From: Prochilodus magdalenae
Taxonomy: Eukaryota; Chordata; Actinopteri; Characiformes; Prochilodontidae
Assembly (NCBI GenBank): GCA_024036415.1
Contig: JAMWET010000765.1
Coordinates: 384,501-448,500 of the forward strand
Length of the DNA: 64,000 nucleotides
Direction of reading: 5' to 3'
The translations under genes were made by a program, and so were the position numbers. The stretch's first letter is position 1. Each line of letters begins with the position of its first letter. The notes under the pieces are model-generated. The model was not told the DNA's origin. It saw only the letters and a program-made list of their open reading frames with translations, and ran no database searches. This document shows, one piece after another, positions 1 through 11,989 of the stretch.

Positions 1-57
1 GTCTCTTTCAGGGGTACAGCTTTAATCTGCCATTAATCCTCATTTCATTTCATTCAG

Positions 58-1965
58 CTAGTGGTGTACAGTAACTCAGTAAGTGTAATGTGTTAGTGTA
101 CTGTAAGTAGTGTGTTGGTGTACAGTAACTCAGTAAGTGTAATGTGTTAGTGTACTGTAAGTAGTGTGTTGGTTTACAGTAACTCAGTAAGTGTAATGTG
201 TTAGTGTACTGTACGTAGTGTGTTGTTGTACAGTAACTCAGTAAGTGTAATGTGTTAGTGTACTGTAAGTAGTGTGTTGTGGTGTAACAGTACTCAGTAA
301 GTGTAATGTGTTGTGTACTGTAAGTAGTTGTTTTGGTCTGTACAGTAACTCAGTAAAGTGTAAATGCGTTAGTGTGCTGTAAGTAGAAGTGTTGGTGGTA
401 CAGTTACTCAGTAAGTGTAAGTGTGGTTAGTGTCTGTCAGTAGTGTGTTGGTGTACCACTTAACTCAGTAAGTGTTAATGTGTTTTTACGTGTGTGCTGT
501 AAGTAGTGTGTTGGTGTACAGTAACTCAGTAATGAGTGTAATGTGTTAGTGTGGGCTGTACGGAGGTGTGTGTTGGTGTACCGTAACTCAGCATGTTTAA
601 TGTGTTTAGGGTACTGTAAGTAGTGTGTTAGTGTGTACAGTAACTCATGTAAGTGTAATGTCGTTGATGGGGGGGGACACGGTAAGTAGTGTGTTTGGTG
701 TACAAGTAAAGCTCAGTAATTGTAGTGCGTTTGTGTTCTTTGTAATGTAAGTGGTTGGTTACACTAACTCCAGTGAGTGTAATGTGCTAGTGTACTGTAA
801 GTATGTGTTGGTGTACATTAACTTCAGTAAGTGTGGGATTCATGTGTTAGTTGTACTGTAAGTAGTGGTGTTGGTGTACATTAACTCGTTTTAGTGTAAT
901 GTGTTTTAGTGTACTGTAAGTAGTGTGTTTGGTGTACAGTAACTCAGTAAGTGTAATGTGTTTCTGTGTGTGGTTTACAGTAACTCAGTAAGTTAATGTT
1001 TGTTTTTTGTGTACTGTAAGTAGTGTGTGTTGGTGTACACTAACTCAGTAAGTGTAATGTGTTAGTGTACTGTAAGTAGTGTGCTGGTGTACAGTAAACC
1101 TCAGTAAGTGTTAAATGCGTTAAGTGTACTGTAGTAGGTGTGTTGGTGTACAGTAAAACTCCATTAAGTGTAAGGTCGTCACAGTGTATTGGTTTACCAT
1201 AATTTAGTAAGTGTAATGCGTTGAGGGGTACTGTAAGTAGTGTGGTTGGGTGTACAGTAACTCAGTAAGTGTAATTGCGTTAAGTGGACTGTAGTAGTGT
1301 GTTGTGTGTACAGTAAACTCCAGTAAGTGTAATGTGTTTAGTGTGCTGTAACAGTATGTGGTTTGGTGTACAGTAACTCAGTAAGTGTAATGTGTTGGTG
1401 TACCTGTAAGTTGTGTGTTAGTGTAGCAGTAAACTCAGTAAGTGTAATGTTGTTGGTGTACTGTAAGTCCGTGTGTTAGTGTACAGTAACTCAGTAAGTG
1501 TAATGTGTTGGTGTTACTGTAAGGTCGTAAGTGTTTTGTGACGTAAAAACTCAGTAAGTGTAATGCGTTAGTGTACTGTAAGTAGTGTGTTGGTGTACTG
1601 TAAGTCGTGTGTTAGTGTACAGTAACTCAGTAAGTGTAATGTGTTGGTGTGCTGTAAGTAGTGTGTTGGTGTACAGTAACTCAGTAAGTGTAATGCGTTA
1701 GTGTACTGTAAGTAGTGTGTTGGTGTACAGTAACTCAGTAAGTGTAATGTGTTGGTGTGCTGTAAGTAGTGTGTTAGTGTACAGTAACTCAGTAAGTGTA
1801 ATGTGTTGGTGTACTGTAAGTCATGTGTTAGTGTACAGTAACTCAGTAAGTGTAACGTGTTGGTGTGCTGTAAGTAGTGTGTTAGTGTACAGTAACTCAG
1901 TAAGTGTAATGTGTTGGTGTACTGTAAGTCGTGTGTTAGTGTACAGTAACTCAGTAAGTGTAATT
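58..1965. repeat. 54-bp minisatellite, ~35 copies
   Basis: Tandem array with a unit of about 54 bp built on the phrases gtgttggtgtacagtaactc and agtaagtgtaatgtgttagt. From about 1600 to 1965 the copies are regular. From about 280 to 1550 they carry many 1-3 base insertions and deletions, for example a run of nine g near 670. Because 54 is divisible by three, the regular end reads as an 18-residue repeating open frame, which is a by-product of the period and not a gene. Confidence 0.93.
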
Positions 1966-2106
1966 ATTTGGTGTCTTGGTTTACTACTGCACAGCTGCTT
2001 CCCTGAGCCGGTGAGACCAGCAGACTACAGCACACTCCTGCTGTGATAGTTCAGTACTTCACTGTTAAGTGTAATCCAGCTACATGCTGTAAATGTAAAT
2101 GTAATC

Positions 2107-2230
2107 CTCACAGGTATCACACAGATCTTAACACTGCACAAATGCCCGCTCTCTCAGCAGCTCTGCAGAACACACACTGTTAAGAGAGTGGGCGTTTGTG
2201 CAGTGTTAAGATCTGTGTGATACCTGTGAG
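2107..2230. repeat. Near-perfect 48-bp inverted repeat (hairpin)
   Basis: Arm 2107-2154 and arm 2183-2230 are reverse complements with two mismatches by eye, separated by a 28-base loop. The outer ends read ctcacaggtatcacacagat and its complement. The RNA or single strand would fold into a long hairpin of about 124 nt. It could be a fold-back or MITE remnant or a hairpin RNA source; no open frame is associated with it. Confidence 0.93.
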
Positions 2231-2584
2231 TCGTGCATCTCAGAGTGTTTCACTTTAGCAGACGTGGTTGAGAGTGTGGTTTTAGGTACCTGTTGGTGCT
2301 GCTGTGATCAGGGCTTAGCTTGTTTTGTTTATTTTGTTGTTCCGTGGTTACATGTGAGCTGAGGATGTCCGCTGCTGTGATATCTGTGAGGTTTATTCCT
2401 TGCTGCTCATTTAACAGCTGCAGACACTCCTTCACACATATGCACCCTCCAGTAGACTCCAGTAGAATGACTACCCTGAGCTCTGATAGGAACCCCAGTG
2501 TGACCTGCGCACAGCTGCACAGAAACAGAGCTGAGTGTATTGATTTATGAAGCAGGCTGTTATTCATTATAGGCTAAACATTAA

Positions 2585-2880
2585 CACCTCACAGTAAGAA
2601 GGGTCTGGGTTCAATACCTGGATGGGGTATCCAGTGTTTTTGTTCTGTGCGCATATGTGTGCATGTTCTTCCCGTGTCTGTGTGGGTTACGTCCTCCGGG
2701 TGCTCCAGTTTCTTCCCGCAGTCCAAACACATACAGTCAGAGGAACAGGAGGTGCTAAAATTGCCACCCTGGGGTGTCAGTATGTATGTCTGTCCTGTGC
2801 CCGACTGGCAGCCTGGTCAGGGTGTTTGCTGTCTGGTGCCCACTGAGCGCTGGGATGGATCAGAGCAATCACATGTCATC
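2585..2880 (+). mobile_element. tRNA-type SINE copy
   Basis: The left end contains gggttcaatacctgg, which matches an RNA polymerase III B box (GGTTCAANNCC). It is followed by the stretch gtgctccagtttcttcccgc and cagtccaaacacatacagtc, typical of the conserved body of fish SINEs of the V-SINE/HE1 type, and then a degraded tail (gagcgctgggatgg). The exact family is an inference. Confidence 0.7.
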
Positions 2881-3455
2881 TGAATGACCACGCCCTTGAT
2901 ACCAAACTCGTCCATAATACTGGAGCTAAATAGGACATACTAGGGGCACCAGGACCCACAGAATAAAGGACCGCAAAACTAGAGATCTGCACTTCAGGTG
3001 TTCACAGAGGGGATAGAAACAGTATGCGGTGAGACCCAGGCAGGGCACATGTTTGGCACACACTTCATCACAGGTCAGTTAATAATGGTAAGGTATGTGG
3101 TTAGAATGTTAAAATTCTGAGAAGGGAATGTTGATGGAGTGAAATGGTGCAACACAGAAAATCAATGTTGGCCTGCAGGGCTAATCTGATAAACAGGATG
3201 GAGCTATAGCTGCAGGGTGCTAGTTAGCCTAATAGCCTGTTCAGTATGTTAATGTTAGCGATGTAATTAGTTTACAGTGATGTCAAACTGGACAGACAAT
3301 CCAAACATCTGAGTAAAACGGACGCTGAAGTTGGAACGCCAGTTTCTTGCTTAAATTTTGCTGTTCCACCTTAAATGGTGCAGCAGTTATATTCTTGCAG
3401 CTCAGGTGAATAGGAGCATCAGCTTTATTAAAAAAAACATAATTCAGGGTGGTTA
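2881..3455. other. No recognised feature
   Basis: Unique-looking sequence with no convincing exon, RNA gene or repeat that I can identify. Confidence 0.5.
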
Positions 3456-3458
3456 TAT

Positions 3459-3705
3459 ACACTATATTGCCAAATATATTTACTCATCTGCCTTCACACC
3501 CATATGAACCTGAGCTACATCCCGTTCTGAAATGTCACGACTGGACTATATGCCTCCACTCATAATTACAGAGACAGTTTTTACCCAAAAAGTGGTGGAG
3601 CCATTCCACAAGGGCAAAATACCTGGATGTGTACCTTCATCTATAGGCTCCAGCACCCTCTGCAGGCCAAGAGGATAAGCAGTTTAAGTGGTAAATGAAT
3701 GAGGC
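3459..3705. mobile_element. Tc1-type terminal fragment and SINE tail
   Basis: The segment starts with ctatattgccaaatatattt and then catctgccttcacacccata, a decayed version of the terminus seen at 43869 and 52208 (gccaaaagtattcg). It runs into ataggctccagcaccctctg and gaggataagcagtttaag, the usual tail of the fish SINE family seen at 2585. Both are fragments. Confidence 0.6.
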
Positions 3706-3712
3706 GGTGTCA

Positions 3713-4506
3713 TGCTCCTTAACCCTTCCTCACAGTGGTCATGAAATCCCATTTCCGCCTATTTCCAGGATCCCTCTGTTCAGATCAGCCTTAACATTAG
3801 CTTATCATTTATGAATTACATGTTTAGATGGAAATTTGTAAAATGAACAAACATCGATTCCCAAGCTAGATTTCCCTCTGATCAGGTGTGAATCTGTTTC
3901 GATTGTGTTCGTACTATCATATATACATCATATATAACCATATTAGCATTATATGAAGTATATTAATATTAATATATGTATGTTAATGTACACATGTACT
4001 AATAAACCCGTCACACTGACAACATATCCGCTGATGGAGAGTTCTCATGGTGCGTGTTCACTGCTCCCTTGTTTAAATCTGGACGTTTCATCATTTTTCT
4101 TGAAGGAAGTGAGTTTATAAAAGTCGATGTGAAGGTTCTGGTGGGACGTTAAGCTCTGTAGTTATTATCTGGCGGGCTCTGGAGTGGAGAAGTCCGTTAG
4201 AACTCAGTTAAGGCTGAGCTGAGGGAGGATGTGATTTTCTCATCTATGGGAGTTTGCGTGTTTCTGTCTTGTGGTTCCCTCTGTGTACAGGCAGGGTGAT
4301 GTCAGCCTTACTCATGTCTGTGTTTATGTGGGTGTAGTCTCTTATAATGCCTTTAATTTTTATGTGTTATGGTTGTGGGGAGCGTATTGTAGTGTTCGGT
4401 TGTAGGATCTCTGAATGGATCTGTACAGGCTGTTGTGCAGACCTATAGGACCATGGTCCCACAGTCAATATACCGATACTTAAAATCTGAAGCATTCAGA
4501 TTTAGG

Positions 4507-4507
<1 letters not shown>
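3713..4507. other. No recognised feature
   Basis: AT-rich and mixed unique sequence; nothing coding or repetitive could be supported. Confidence 0.5.

Positions 4508-4557
<50 letters not shown>
4508..4557. repeat. (TA)n microsatellite
   Basis: About 24 uninterrupted TA units. Confidence 0.95.
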
Positions 4558-4560
<3 letters not shown>

Positions 4561-4654
4561 AATAGACAGATCATATTGTTTAACTTTGTTTACTCACTAT
4601 CTTTGTGTGGTCTTTGCCCTCAGCCTGCTATTATGTACTTCTACCTTACACTGT

Positions 4655-5110
4655 CGAGTCACATTATTATGACCACTTCCTACCACTCATGGTAGCAGTG
4701 CATAGCTTATGAAGGAAGTCACGTGTTGTGAGCTGGCTTGGTGGGTATATAAGGTGTGTGATATTTGGGCTATGTATTTGGATATGACTTCATCCTTGTA
4801 GATTATGTACACCCATAAATTCTGATGGTCTTCCCTGGGGTGGATGGGATTTTCCAGCAGGACAATGCCACATGGCGAGAAATGTCTGACATTGGTTGGA
4901 AGAGCATGATCAAGACTTCCAGGCACTACCCTGCATCTGAACCCAGTTGAACCCAGTTAAGCATCTGGTGGACCACCTTGGTGGTTGTGTTTGCTCTATG
5001 GATCCTTCACCTTGCTCCTTCCAGCAGCTGTGGGATGCACTGCACTGAAGTCAGCATGGCTCCAGATACCTGTGACAGCCTACCAGGACCTTACTAAGTC
5101 CCTCCCAACG
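4655..5110 (+). mobile_element. Degraded Tc1-like transposon, internally deleted
   Basis: It begins with gtcgagtcacattattatga and ccacttcc, a terminus known from fish Tc1-like elements. The 3' part (about 4855-5100) has the transposase-end signature on the + strand: ttccagcaggacaatgccac, then ctgcatctgaacccagttga, then ctgtgggatgcactgcactg. This corresponds to the catalytic DNA-binding and D(34)E tail region of Tc1 transposases. Frameshifts and stops leave no intact gene. Confidence 0.75.
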
Positions 5111-5820
5111 TAAATATACACATCATCATCATCATCATCACTGGCAGCTGCAGTTAGCCCAAAACTCCAGCTTGTATTGTTGTATTATTAATATTTATAT
5201 CTGTTTTTTATAAATATGGTTCTGTTTTCTTTGTGAAGTCAAGTTGAATGATTTTGCATTCCTATGTTTTCATGTCACTCCTGAAACACTAAGAGTTGTA
5301 GTCAGTAGGTGGAGCCCTATTTTTGCCATACTTCACAGGAAGTGAGGATGCATCCCTCTCCATCATGAGCAGTTAGACTCCCATTGTTCCACATTTAGTT
5401 GATCACATTTCCATGTTTTTAAAGGCATGCGTCCCAAAGTCTGAACACCAGTGAGTAACCCTAGGAAGTGTCACGACATATTTTCTACAATTAGGTTAAC
5501 GGTTTGTGTGTTTTACTGAACAATATGATGACTGTATGTGTTACAAGGCTGGCTCCCTAACCTCCAGCCCTTGCCTGCCCCACTAATGTTTAATGTGTAT
5601 TAATATTGTATTTAGGTTCTGTAAGGGACGACACCCACCTTTAAGTAATTATTATTATTACGCGTGACAATAAGAGCGATTTGATTTGACCACATAAACA
5701 CATAATTCTGATAAACTGGTTTATGGTATCACTCTCTTTTAGGCCTTTAACAGACTTTAGGCTAAAGTCATTTGACTTGAATTGGCCCTATACCTTTTAT
5801 CATGTTTAGGTTTACAGGTT
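5111..5820. other. Mostly unrecognised; short (ATC)n near 5117-5134
   Basis: Apart from the short trinucleotide run, no coding or repeat signal was recognised. Confidence 0.45.
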
Positions 5821-5824
5821 AAGG

Positions 5825-6000
5825 AACCAGCCTGGTAACTGGAGGAGTAATGACTGAAGTGCCCTTGAGCAAGGTCCAAAATGCTCCCTGGGCACCGTGG
5901 GTAGGGCTTGCGCACTGCTCTGAGGAAGTGTGCTCACTGCCCCCTAGTGTGTTTTTTTTTCACTAGTGTGGGCGTTTCACTTCACAGATGGGCTCAATGC
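5825..6000. mobile_element. SINE-like dispersed fish repeat fragment
   Basis: The text cttgagcaaggtccaaaatg, ctccctgggcaccgtgggta, ctcactgccccctagtgtg and cactagtgtgggcgtttcac matches the layout of a widespread teleost interspersed repeat (gagcaaggcaccg / gctccccgggcgc / cactgctcc / cactagtgtg). Assignment is from recollection of the family. Confidence 0.55.
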
Positions 6001-6399
6001 GGAAGACAAATTCCTCTGTGTGCGAATGGCAAAAAATGGGCCTGAGCTTTCTACTCGGAAAATGATTGGCCTCACCTGATTTAATTAGACACAGTACTGT
6101 ATTTAAATATACACAGTACTGAACACCAGAACAGCTCGGTTTATCCAAACATACAGTTTATATAACATTAATATAATGTTAGGAATAGAAGCTATATATA
6201 TTAGGGACATAATAATGTGGCTTGACTGTTAACTGTGCCGGGCCACATTGCTTTTGGCTATAAGTGAGTGTGCTCAGTAGTGCAGTAGTAACTCAATCAA
6301 AGTTTGTAGATCTTAAACCTCAGAACTTAGAACTTAAACCTGACTTCTTATAACAGATTAGATTAACTCAGACCTAAACCACATTAAGGTGAATGTGAC

Positions 6400-7230
6400 T
6401 AATACATAAAAACGGTCAGTCCAGTTATTTAAAATTCACACATGATTTTTTTTTCAATCCACAGGGTACTTATTACTTAAAATGGTGTCTTAAAAGCTAC
6501 TTAACACAGCTGCACAGAACCACAAGCACAATATTTTTAAGTCCAACATTTTGGTTTGGAAAATACATGAAAACAACACATCCAGTTTTTTAGAACTTAC
6601 TCAAATCAACTTTGTGTGACTTACTTGAACTCTTTAAGCATGTTTTACCTAGTCGGGTATGCTAAAAGCTACTTAACACAGCTGCAAGGAACCACACGCA
6701 TAACATTTTTTAACTAAATCCAACATTTCAAAATTCATGAAGTGCATATTTGGTAATACATGTAAATAAACCTGTGGTGTTAATTGTAACTTGCTCAAAT
6801 CACCTTTGAGTAATCACCTTACTTGAATTAATTAGGGATGTTTTCTTAAAAGCTACTTAACACAGTTGCATGTGACTGGGTCAGATTCAATTCATTAAAC
6901 CCAACATTTTATTTTTGGTGCTTCATAAAAATAGCTGATCTACTTAGTTAGAACTAATTCTTGACTCCCATGACTTTTGTTTGGCTTGAATTTGTTGAAT
7001 AGGTTTTACTCAATCAAGAATCTTCAAAGCTACTTAACACAGTTGCATGGGACAGGTTTACATAACATTCTTCATTAAATCCAGTGTTTTAAGTTTGGAT
7101 AATACATAAGAATAACCTGTCCAGTTAATTAGAACTTACTCAAATCACTTTAGTGTGACTCACTTGAATTAGTTGAGCATGTTTACTCGATCAAATGTCT
7201 TGAAAGGTGATTAACAAAGTCCAACATTTC
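6400..7230. repeat. ~178-bp satellite-like tandem array, 4-5 copies
   Basis: The phrase aaagctacttaacacag recurs near 6492, 6664, 6848 and 7026, and a decayed version (aaaggtgattaac) near 7203, giving spacings of about 172-184 bp. Between the anchors, the phrases catttt-gtttggaaaatacat, gaacttactcaaatcacttt and tgtgacttacttgaa also recur in order. The copies are clearly diverged, so the array is old. Confidence 0.8.
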
Positions 7231-7980
7231 ATTTTCTAGAGAGTAAAAATAGAGTATTTAATATAGTCATGCAGTTTGCTTCTGGTGCCTGGATGTGAAG
7301 GCACCCAGCAGTACCATCTCCATCCACCAGAGGGCGATATAGTAAAACAGTATGTGAATGTATTTCTCCTTTCCTGCTTTCTGTTGTTCCTCTGAACGTG
7401 TTCATGAATGCCACATCAGTAATAAACCACAGTGATGGTTAAAGTGGGACAAACGGTTCCGTATAAACCACGTTCTGTATGAACTCGTCTGTTTGGTTTA
7501 GAAGGGGTTTGAAGTTCAGAGCTTCGGTGTTTACCTTGCAGTTATCGCTGGCAGGCTTCATTGCTTGCCTAATATCTTTATCCCATGAAAGGTCAACAGA
7601 GGCTCCATGTGCCCTGCTCTGGGCTTATACTGATCAGACCTGCCTGAGTGGACACACCGGACCCTTCTACCGAGCTTAGCACAATGCACGCTTTCAGACA
7701 GAGAGCAGCTGCATGTGACCTGGATCCCACAGGTTCCTGGCATTACTCCCACTTAAGGCTCCCTAGAAAACATCTGAGAGGGTAGTTGTTTTTGGAGAAC
7801 CTTTTAAAGTGTATAGAATCTCCACATTGTACAGGTTCTAGGAGGAACCCTTAAACTGGCCTAGAACATGTGTACTTTATGAAAAACTAAAAAAAGCACT
7901 TCAACTTTCATTTTAATGTGTCCTTAGGTTCTCATCATTCATGTATGAAAACTGAGCGAGTTCTAGACACACTTACTGAG
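7231..7980. other. No recognised feature
   Basis: Short open frames on both strands only; none shows family resemblance or splice-site context. Confidence 0.5.
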
Positions 7981-7984
7981 CAGT

Positions 7985-8190
7985 TTACTGGGTACACCTG
8001 CTTGTATGTACACTCAGCTTATGGTTAGATTGTTGTCCATCTGTTTCTCTGTATTATTTAGTACCCTGTTCCACCACAGAGAAGGTACTATGTGGATACA
8101 GCAGTGCTGCTGGAGTGTTTAAACACTGTGTCCACTCACTGTCCACTCTATTAGACACTCCTACCCTGCTGCTCCACCTTTTACATGTAC
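7985..8190. repeat. Dispersed repeat family X, copy 1 (partial)
   Basis: Shares phrases with the other copies: catctgtttctctgtatta, gagtgtttaaacactgtgtc, cactcactgtccactctatt and agacactcctacc. Other copies lie at 35700, 39610, 48525, 51440, 56290 and 61745. Confidence 0.75.
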
Positions 8191-8208
8191 AGTCAGAAAC
8201 GAAAGCTC

Positions 8209-8940
8209 ATCTGCGGCTGCACAATAAATGATGATATATTTAGACTGACATGATCAATATTTATTGAGCTACACATACAGAAGTAGTGTCTCTCAGTATG
8301 GCTTTGATCAATTGTGTTTGCTAACCCAACATGCCAGACGTCTCGGCATGGAGTTGTAGAGTTTCCTAATGGTGTCCTGTGATAATCCATCCCATGCAGC
8401 TTGAATATTCTCACACAGTTCCTGCAGATGGTGCAGTAGGGGTGGAGGTGGAGTGACACCAGGCCTTCTGAATGTGTGACGTGTCACAACGAACCGCTCA
8501 TCGTGGCCCTGACCACAGTACCTCGACACACAGATTCGTTGGTGGTCTCCACCAAGACAAAAGTGGCACGCGTCACCAAAAATGACCCGCTGCCATTCTG
8601 AGTCACTCCTTGACAGTCTGGCACAGACTCCATTGCAGTCTTTGGTGACGTTGATGTGGTGTTGAGGACAGTGGTATTAATAGTCTGCGTGCGTGCATGT
8701 AGTCCTGCGTGGTACAGCCGTCTGCCAAAGGTGCTGGCACTAACATGATGACTCACAGAGGACATCACTGCTCACTGATCCGCAGTAAGTTGAGTCAGTC
8801 AGGTACAGAGATAAGGCCCATTCTTGCTTAACACGTCTTACGATGTCAAACCCACACACCAAGTTTCATTCCTGTGGGCTGATTCCTTCTGGGTGCAGCT
8901 ATTCGTGCAGATATTGATGATGAGTGTACATTCAGAAGTT
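8209..8940 (-). mobile_element. Degraded Tc1-like transposon (family T2), copy 1
   Basis: Reading the - strand gives decayed transposase fragments in two frames, including a residue run like RLYHAGLHAR (8707-8680 region), CRGTVVRAT, RHTFRRPGV and, near 8400-8320, AAWDGLSQDTIRKLYNSMPR. The last matches the C-terminal tail of Tc1 transposases (AWD..P...I..L..SMPRR). Stops and frame changes show it is dead. Other copies: 27554-28122 (+) and 41060-41755 (-). Confidence 0.75.
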
Positions 8941-10324
8941 GATGAAGCCTTTCAGACACTAGAGGGCGCTTAGATGTTATTGTTTATCATGCAGCATGGT
9001 AAGTCACATGACATTCCTAATGCACACAGTGTAACTACAGTGCTCATCAGTATGTATAGGGCTGGATATATGATCACTGCTGCCATCAAACCATAATGAA
9101 ACCTGAAATGAACAGACCAGCTGTGAAGCCAAACACACGCTTGTACCTAGGCACACACAGATGCACAAAACTCTGCAGCTACTCCAACATGTCTTATTCT
9201 CTGTGTGAAGAAATCACTATGCTTCTAGTCATTAGGGTACTCTCTTGTATACCCAGTGCTTTGCAAGCATTCTGTAATCCTACTGATTCAGTGTCTTTCA
9301 CCTAAAATAGCACATGATAACAGTCAAACACACATCAAACATTCCGTCAAAGCACAACCGTCCCCACACACTCCTTATCTTACTCTGTGATCTCAGAGCA
9401 GTCGCTCTCCGTATGACAGGTGTCAAAAAAACAAACTAGCGACTGATCAGTGCATCGATAAGCACAGGGGTGGGGGATTTCACGGCTGCGTGCTGCACCC
9501 GCTCACAGGGCTCTTCGAATCAGTGAATGATTTCCTGTCAGTGTCCTTTCAATCCTGTTCAGTGCAAAGAATCGTATCTGTTGACTCACTTCTTCTCTAG
9601 CAGGCCATCATCTTCACCACCTAGATCTTGTCTTACTTCCCTACAGCACGTTCACAGAAGCGCAGTGTACGCAAAGCTGGTTTCCAGACGCACAGCTCTG
9701 GTCTTTTTCCTGTCAAGTGTTCAGAAGCCTTAAAGGTGCAGCTCACTGACAAGTCCGGAATCCAGAATGTAGTTCGGTTAACTCTTTCTGAATCTCTCAA
9801 AAATAGCCCTGGATTCTTGAACTGGTTCCATTCAGGCTTGGGGCTATTCAGGGAGCCAGCCTACATTTGCACCAGTTTTGATTGGAACCAAGGAACGTCA
9901 AATGATCCATCACCAACAGGGTGCTGCAGATGGTGCTAGTGAACAGTATTACCAAGATGGCAGAGCGTATGGATTTTCTGTGAGTGTTTGGGCTGTTATT
10001 CCAGATGTGTGTTTATCTCCAGAAAGCAGCACAGATGAACTACTGGAGATAAGAAGATGTAGTAGAGGTTCTTCAGCAGACCACTGGGTGGTGCCATTGT
10101 TGCCTACTCTTTCCTCAACAACTGACACACCCACAAATGGCTCATAGTTTGTGCTGAAGAACCAACTGTTGATAGGCTCCAGCTGGGAACAAGCTTTTCA
10201 GGTTCTGGTGGAAATTTGCAGCATGTCTGTAAATTAGGTGCATGGACCGGACCACAGAGGGTTCTGTGTTGGTGGAAAAGGGCTAACAGGGTGTACGTTT
10301 CAGGATGAATGGATGAGAGGAAAG
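8941..10324. other. No recognised gene
   Basis: Several short open frames (for example 9628-9939) without recognisable family, splice context or conservation signal visible from sequence alone. Confidence 0.45.
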
Positions 10325-10427
10325 GTAAAGGCCCATAATGGAAGAAAAGAGTGAGGTTCTATTGACTTCCATCTAAACTAAAGTATGATATGACCTTCTC
10401 CTGTACAGTTAGCATTTGGGAGGTATT
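10325..10427. mobile_element. MITE-like fragment
   Basis: The stretch ctattgacttccatctaaac and tgaccttctcctgtacagtt agrees with the interior and right arm of the terminal-inverted-repeat element at 33726-33980 (attggcttccattcaaatta, ggcctctcctataaagttgc). It is a partial, decayed relative. Confidence 0.45.
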
Positions 10428-10802
10428 GTGCAGGGTTTTGTTCCAACAGCAGCACATCTGCTGATCAAAGCCTGCTCTGCAGTCAGTCAGTGAAGGTCTA
10501 TGTGAGCCAGAAGCTTTGGGAGTGTCCTCTGTTGTATGAGCCTCCCAGCTGGAGAAGCATGTTGAGTTCAGACAGACGGACTTGGTTTAGGGGACACAAA
10601 GAAAGTCTGTGAGTTAGAATTGCCACTGAGAGGGAGAGACTTTGTGTTTGACCATCTGCAGTTTGAGGACTACATGTTCTGTTTTGGGTCTCCAAAACGC
10701 CCTGGTCACATGATCCTAGTACACTGTCAGAGCTGGTGTGTTTTCTAAGTTAGGGCCTCCCAAGGCTCTGAAGTGTGAAAATGCTCCTTCCTGTGCGTAT
10801 GT

Positions 10803-10814
10803 GTGTGAGTGAGT

Positions 10815-10850
<36 letters not shown>

Positions 10851-11315
10851 GAGAGTGAGAGAGAGAATAAGTGAAAGAGAAAGACAGAGAGAGAAAGAAA
10901 GAGGAAGAGAGACAGAGAGAAAGAATGAGTGAGAGAGAAAGAGGGAGAGACAGAAAAAAAGAGAGAGTAAGACACAGAGTTACAGAGTTGGAGGGAGAGC
11001 GAGAGAATGAGAGAGAAAGAGAGAGAGAGGGAATGAGTGAGAGAGAGAGCGAGAGAGAAAGAATGAGAAAGAGAAAGAGGGAGAAAGAGAGAAAGAATGA
11101 GAGAGAGAGAAAGAGGGGGAGAGAGAGAAAGAAAGAATGAGAGAGAGAAAGAGGGAGAGAGAGGGAGTGAGAGAGAGAGAGAGAATGAGTGAGAGAGAAA
11201 GAATAAAAGAGAGAGAGAGAGAAAGAGAGAGAGAGAAAGAGGGACAGAGAGACAAAGGTGGCGGGAGAGAGAGACAGAGAGACATAGAGAGAGAAAGAAT
11301 GGGTGAGAGAGAAAG

Positions 11316-11380
<65 letters not shown>

Positions 11381-11710
11381 CAGAAAGAGAAAGAGGGAGA
11401 GAGAGGGAGAGAGAGAGAAAGAATGAGTGAGAGAGAAAGAGGGAGAGAGACAGAGTTGGAGGGAGAGAGAGACAGAGAGACATAGAGAGAGAAAGAATGA
11501 GTGAGAGAGAAAGAGGAAGAGAGGGAGTTGGGGAGAGAGAAAGACTGAGAGAGACTGAGAGATAAAGGGGAGAATGTGGGAGAGAGAAAATGAGACACCG
11601 AGGTGGAGGAAAAGAGAGCGAGAGTGAGAGAGTGAGACACAGAGGTGGGGAGAGAGAGAGAGGGAGTTGGAGAGAGAGGGAGTTGGAGAGAGAGGGAGTG
11701 AGTGAGTGAG
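10803..11710. repeat. 900-bp GA-rich polypurine tract
   Basis: Almost all bases on the + strand are A or G, in irregular mixtures of gaga, gaaagaga, ggga and gagtga units, with a pure (GA)n core near 11311-11371. The opposite strand is therefore polypyrimidine and gives long meaningless serine/leucine-rich open frames. Tracts like this can form intramolecular triplexes; here that is only a possibility. Confidence 0.95.
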
Positions 11711-11989
11711 TCAACACATGCATCAGCAACAGTCCAACTGAATCTCACTGCTGGTGTAAAGTCAGTTATGGTGTTCTAATGTGGTTCGACTCCAGTGTGC
11801 TCAGTGTTCTAGCCCCTTAACCATTGCTGTGACTGTGTGCACATGTTCAGAGCTCCACCCATAGCAGGAGCAGGTGTCGCTGAGAGTGCGCTACATGGCA
11901 CTAACAAACATCCGAAACAGCAGAACTCAAACAGAAATCAAGTTCCTTGAAAGCAACCCCGTGACGTCACAGAACGTTGACAGAACTTA

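Noticed and set aside
1717..2046. 109-aa open frame with an 18-residue repeat
   Set aside because: It is the 54-bp minisatellite read in one frame; the repeat is a consequence of the period, and there is no splice or start context.
10750..11748. 332-aa and 249-aa serine/leucine-rich open frames on the - strand
   Set aside because: They are the complementary strand of the GA tract; low-complexity CT sequence rarely contains stop codons.
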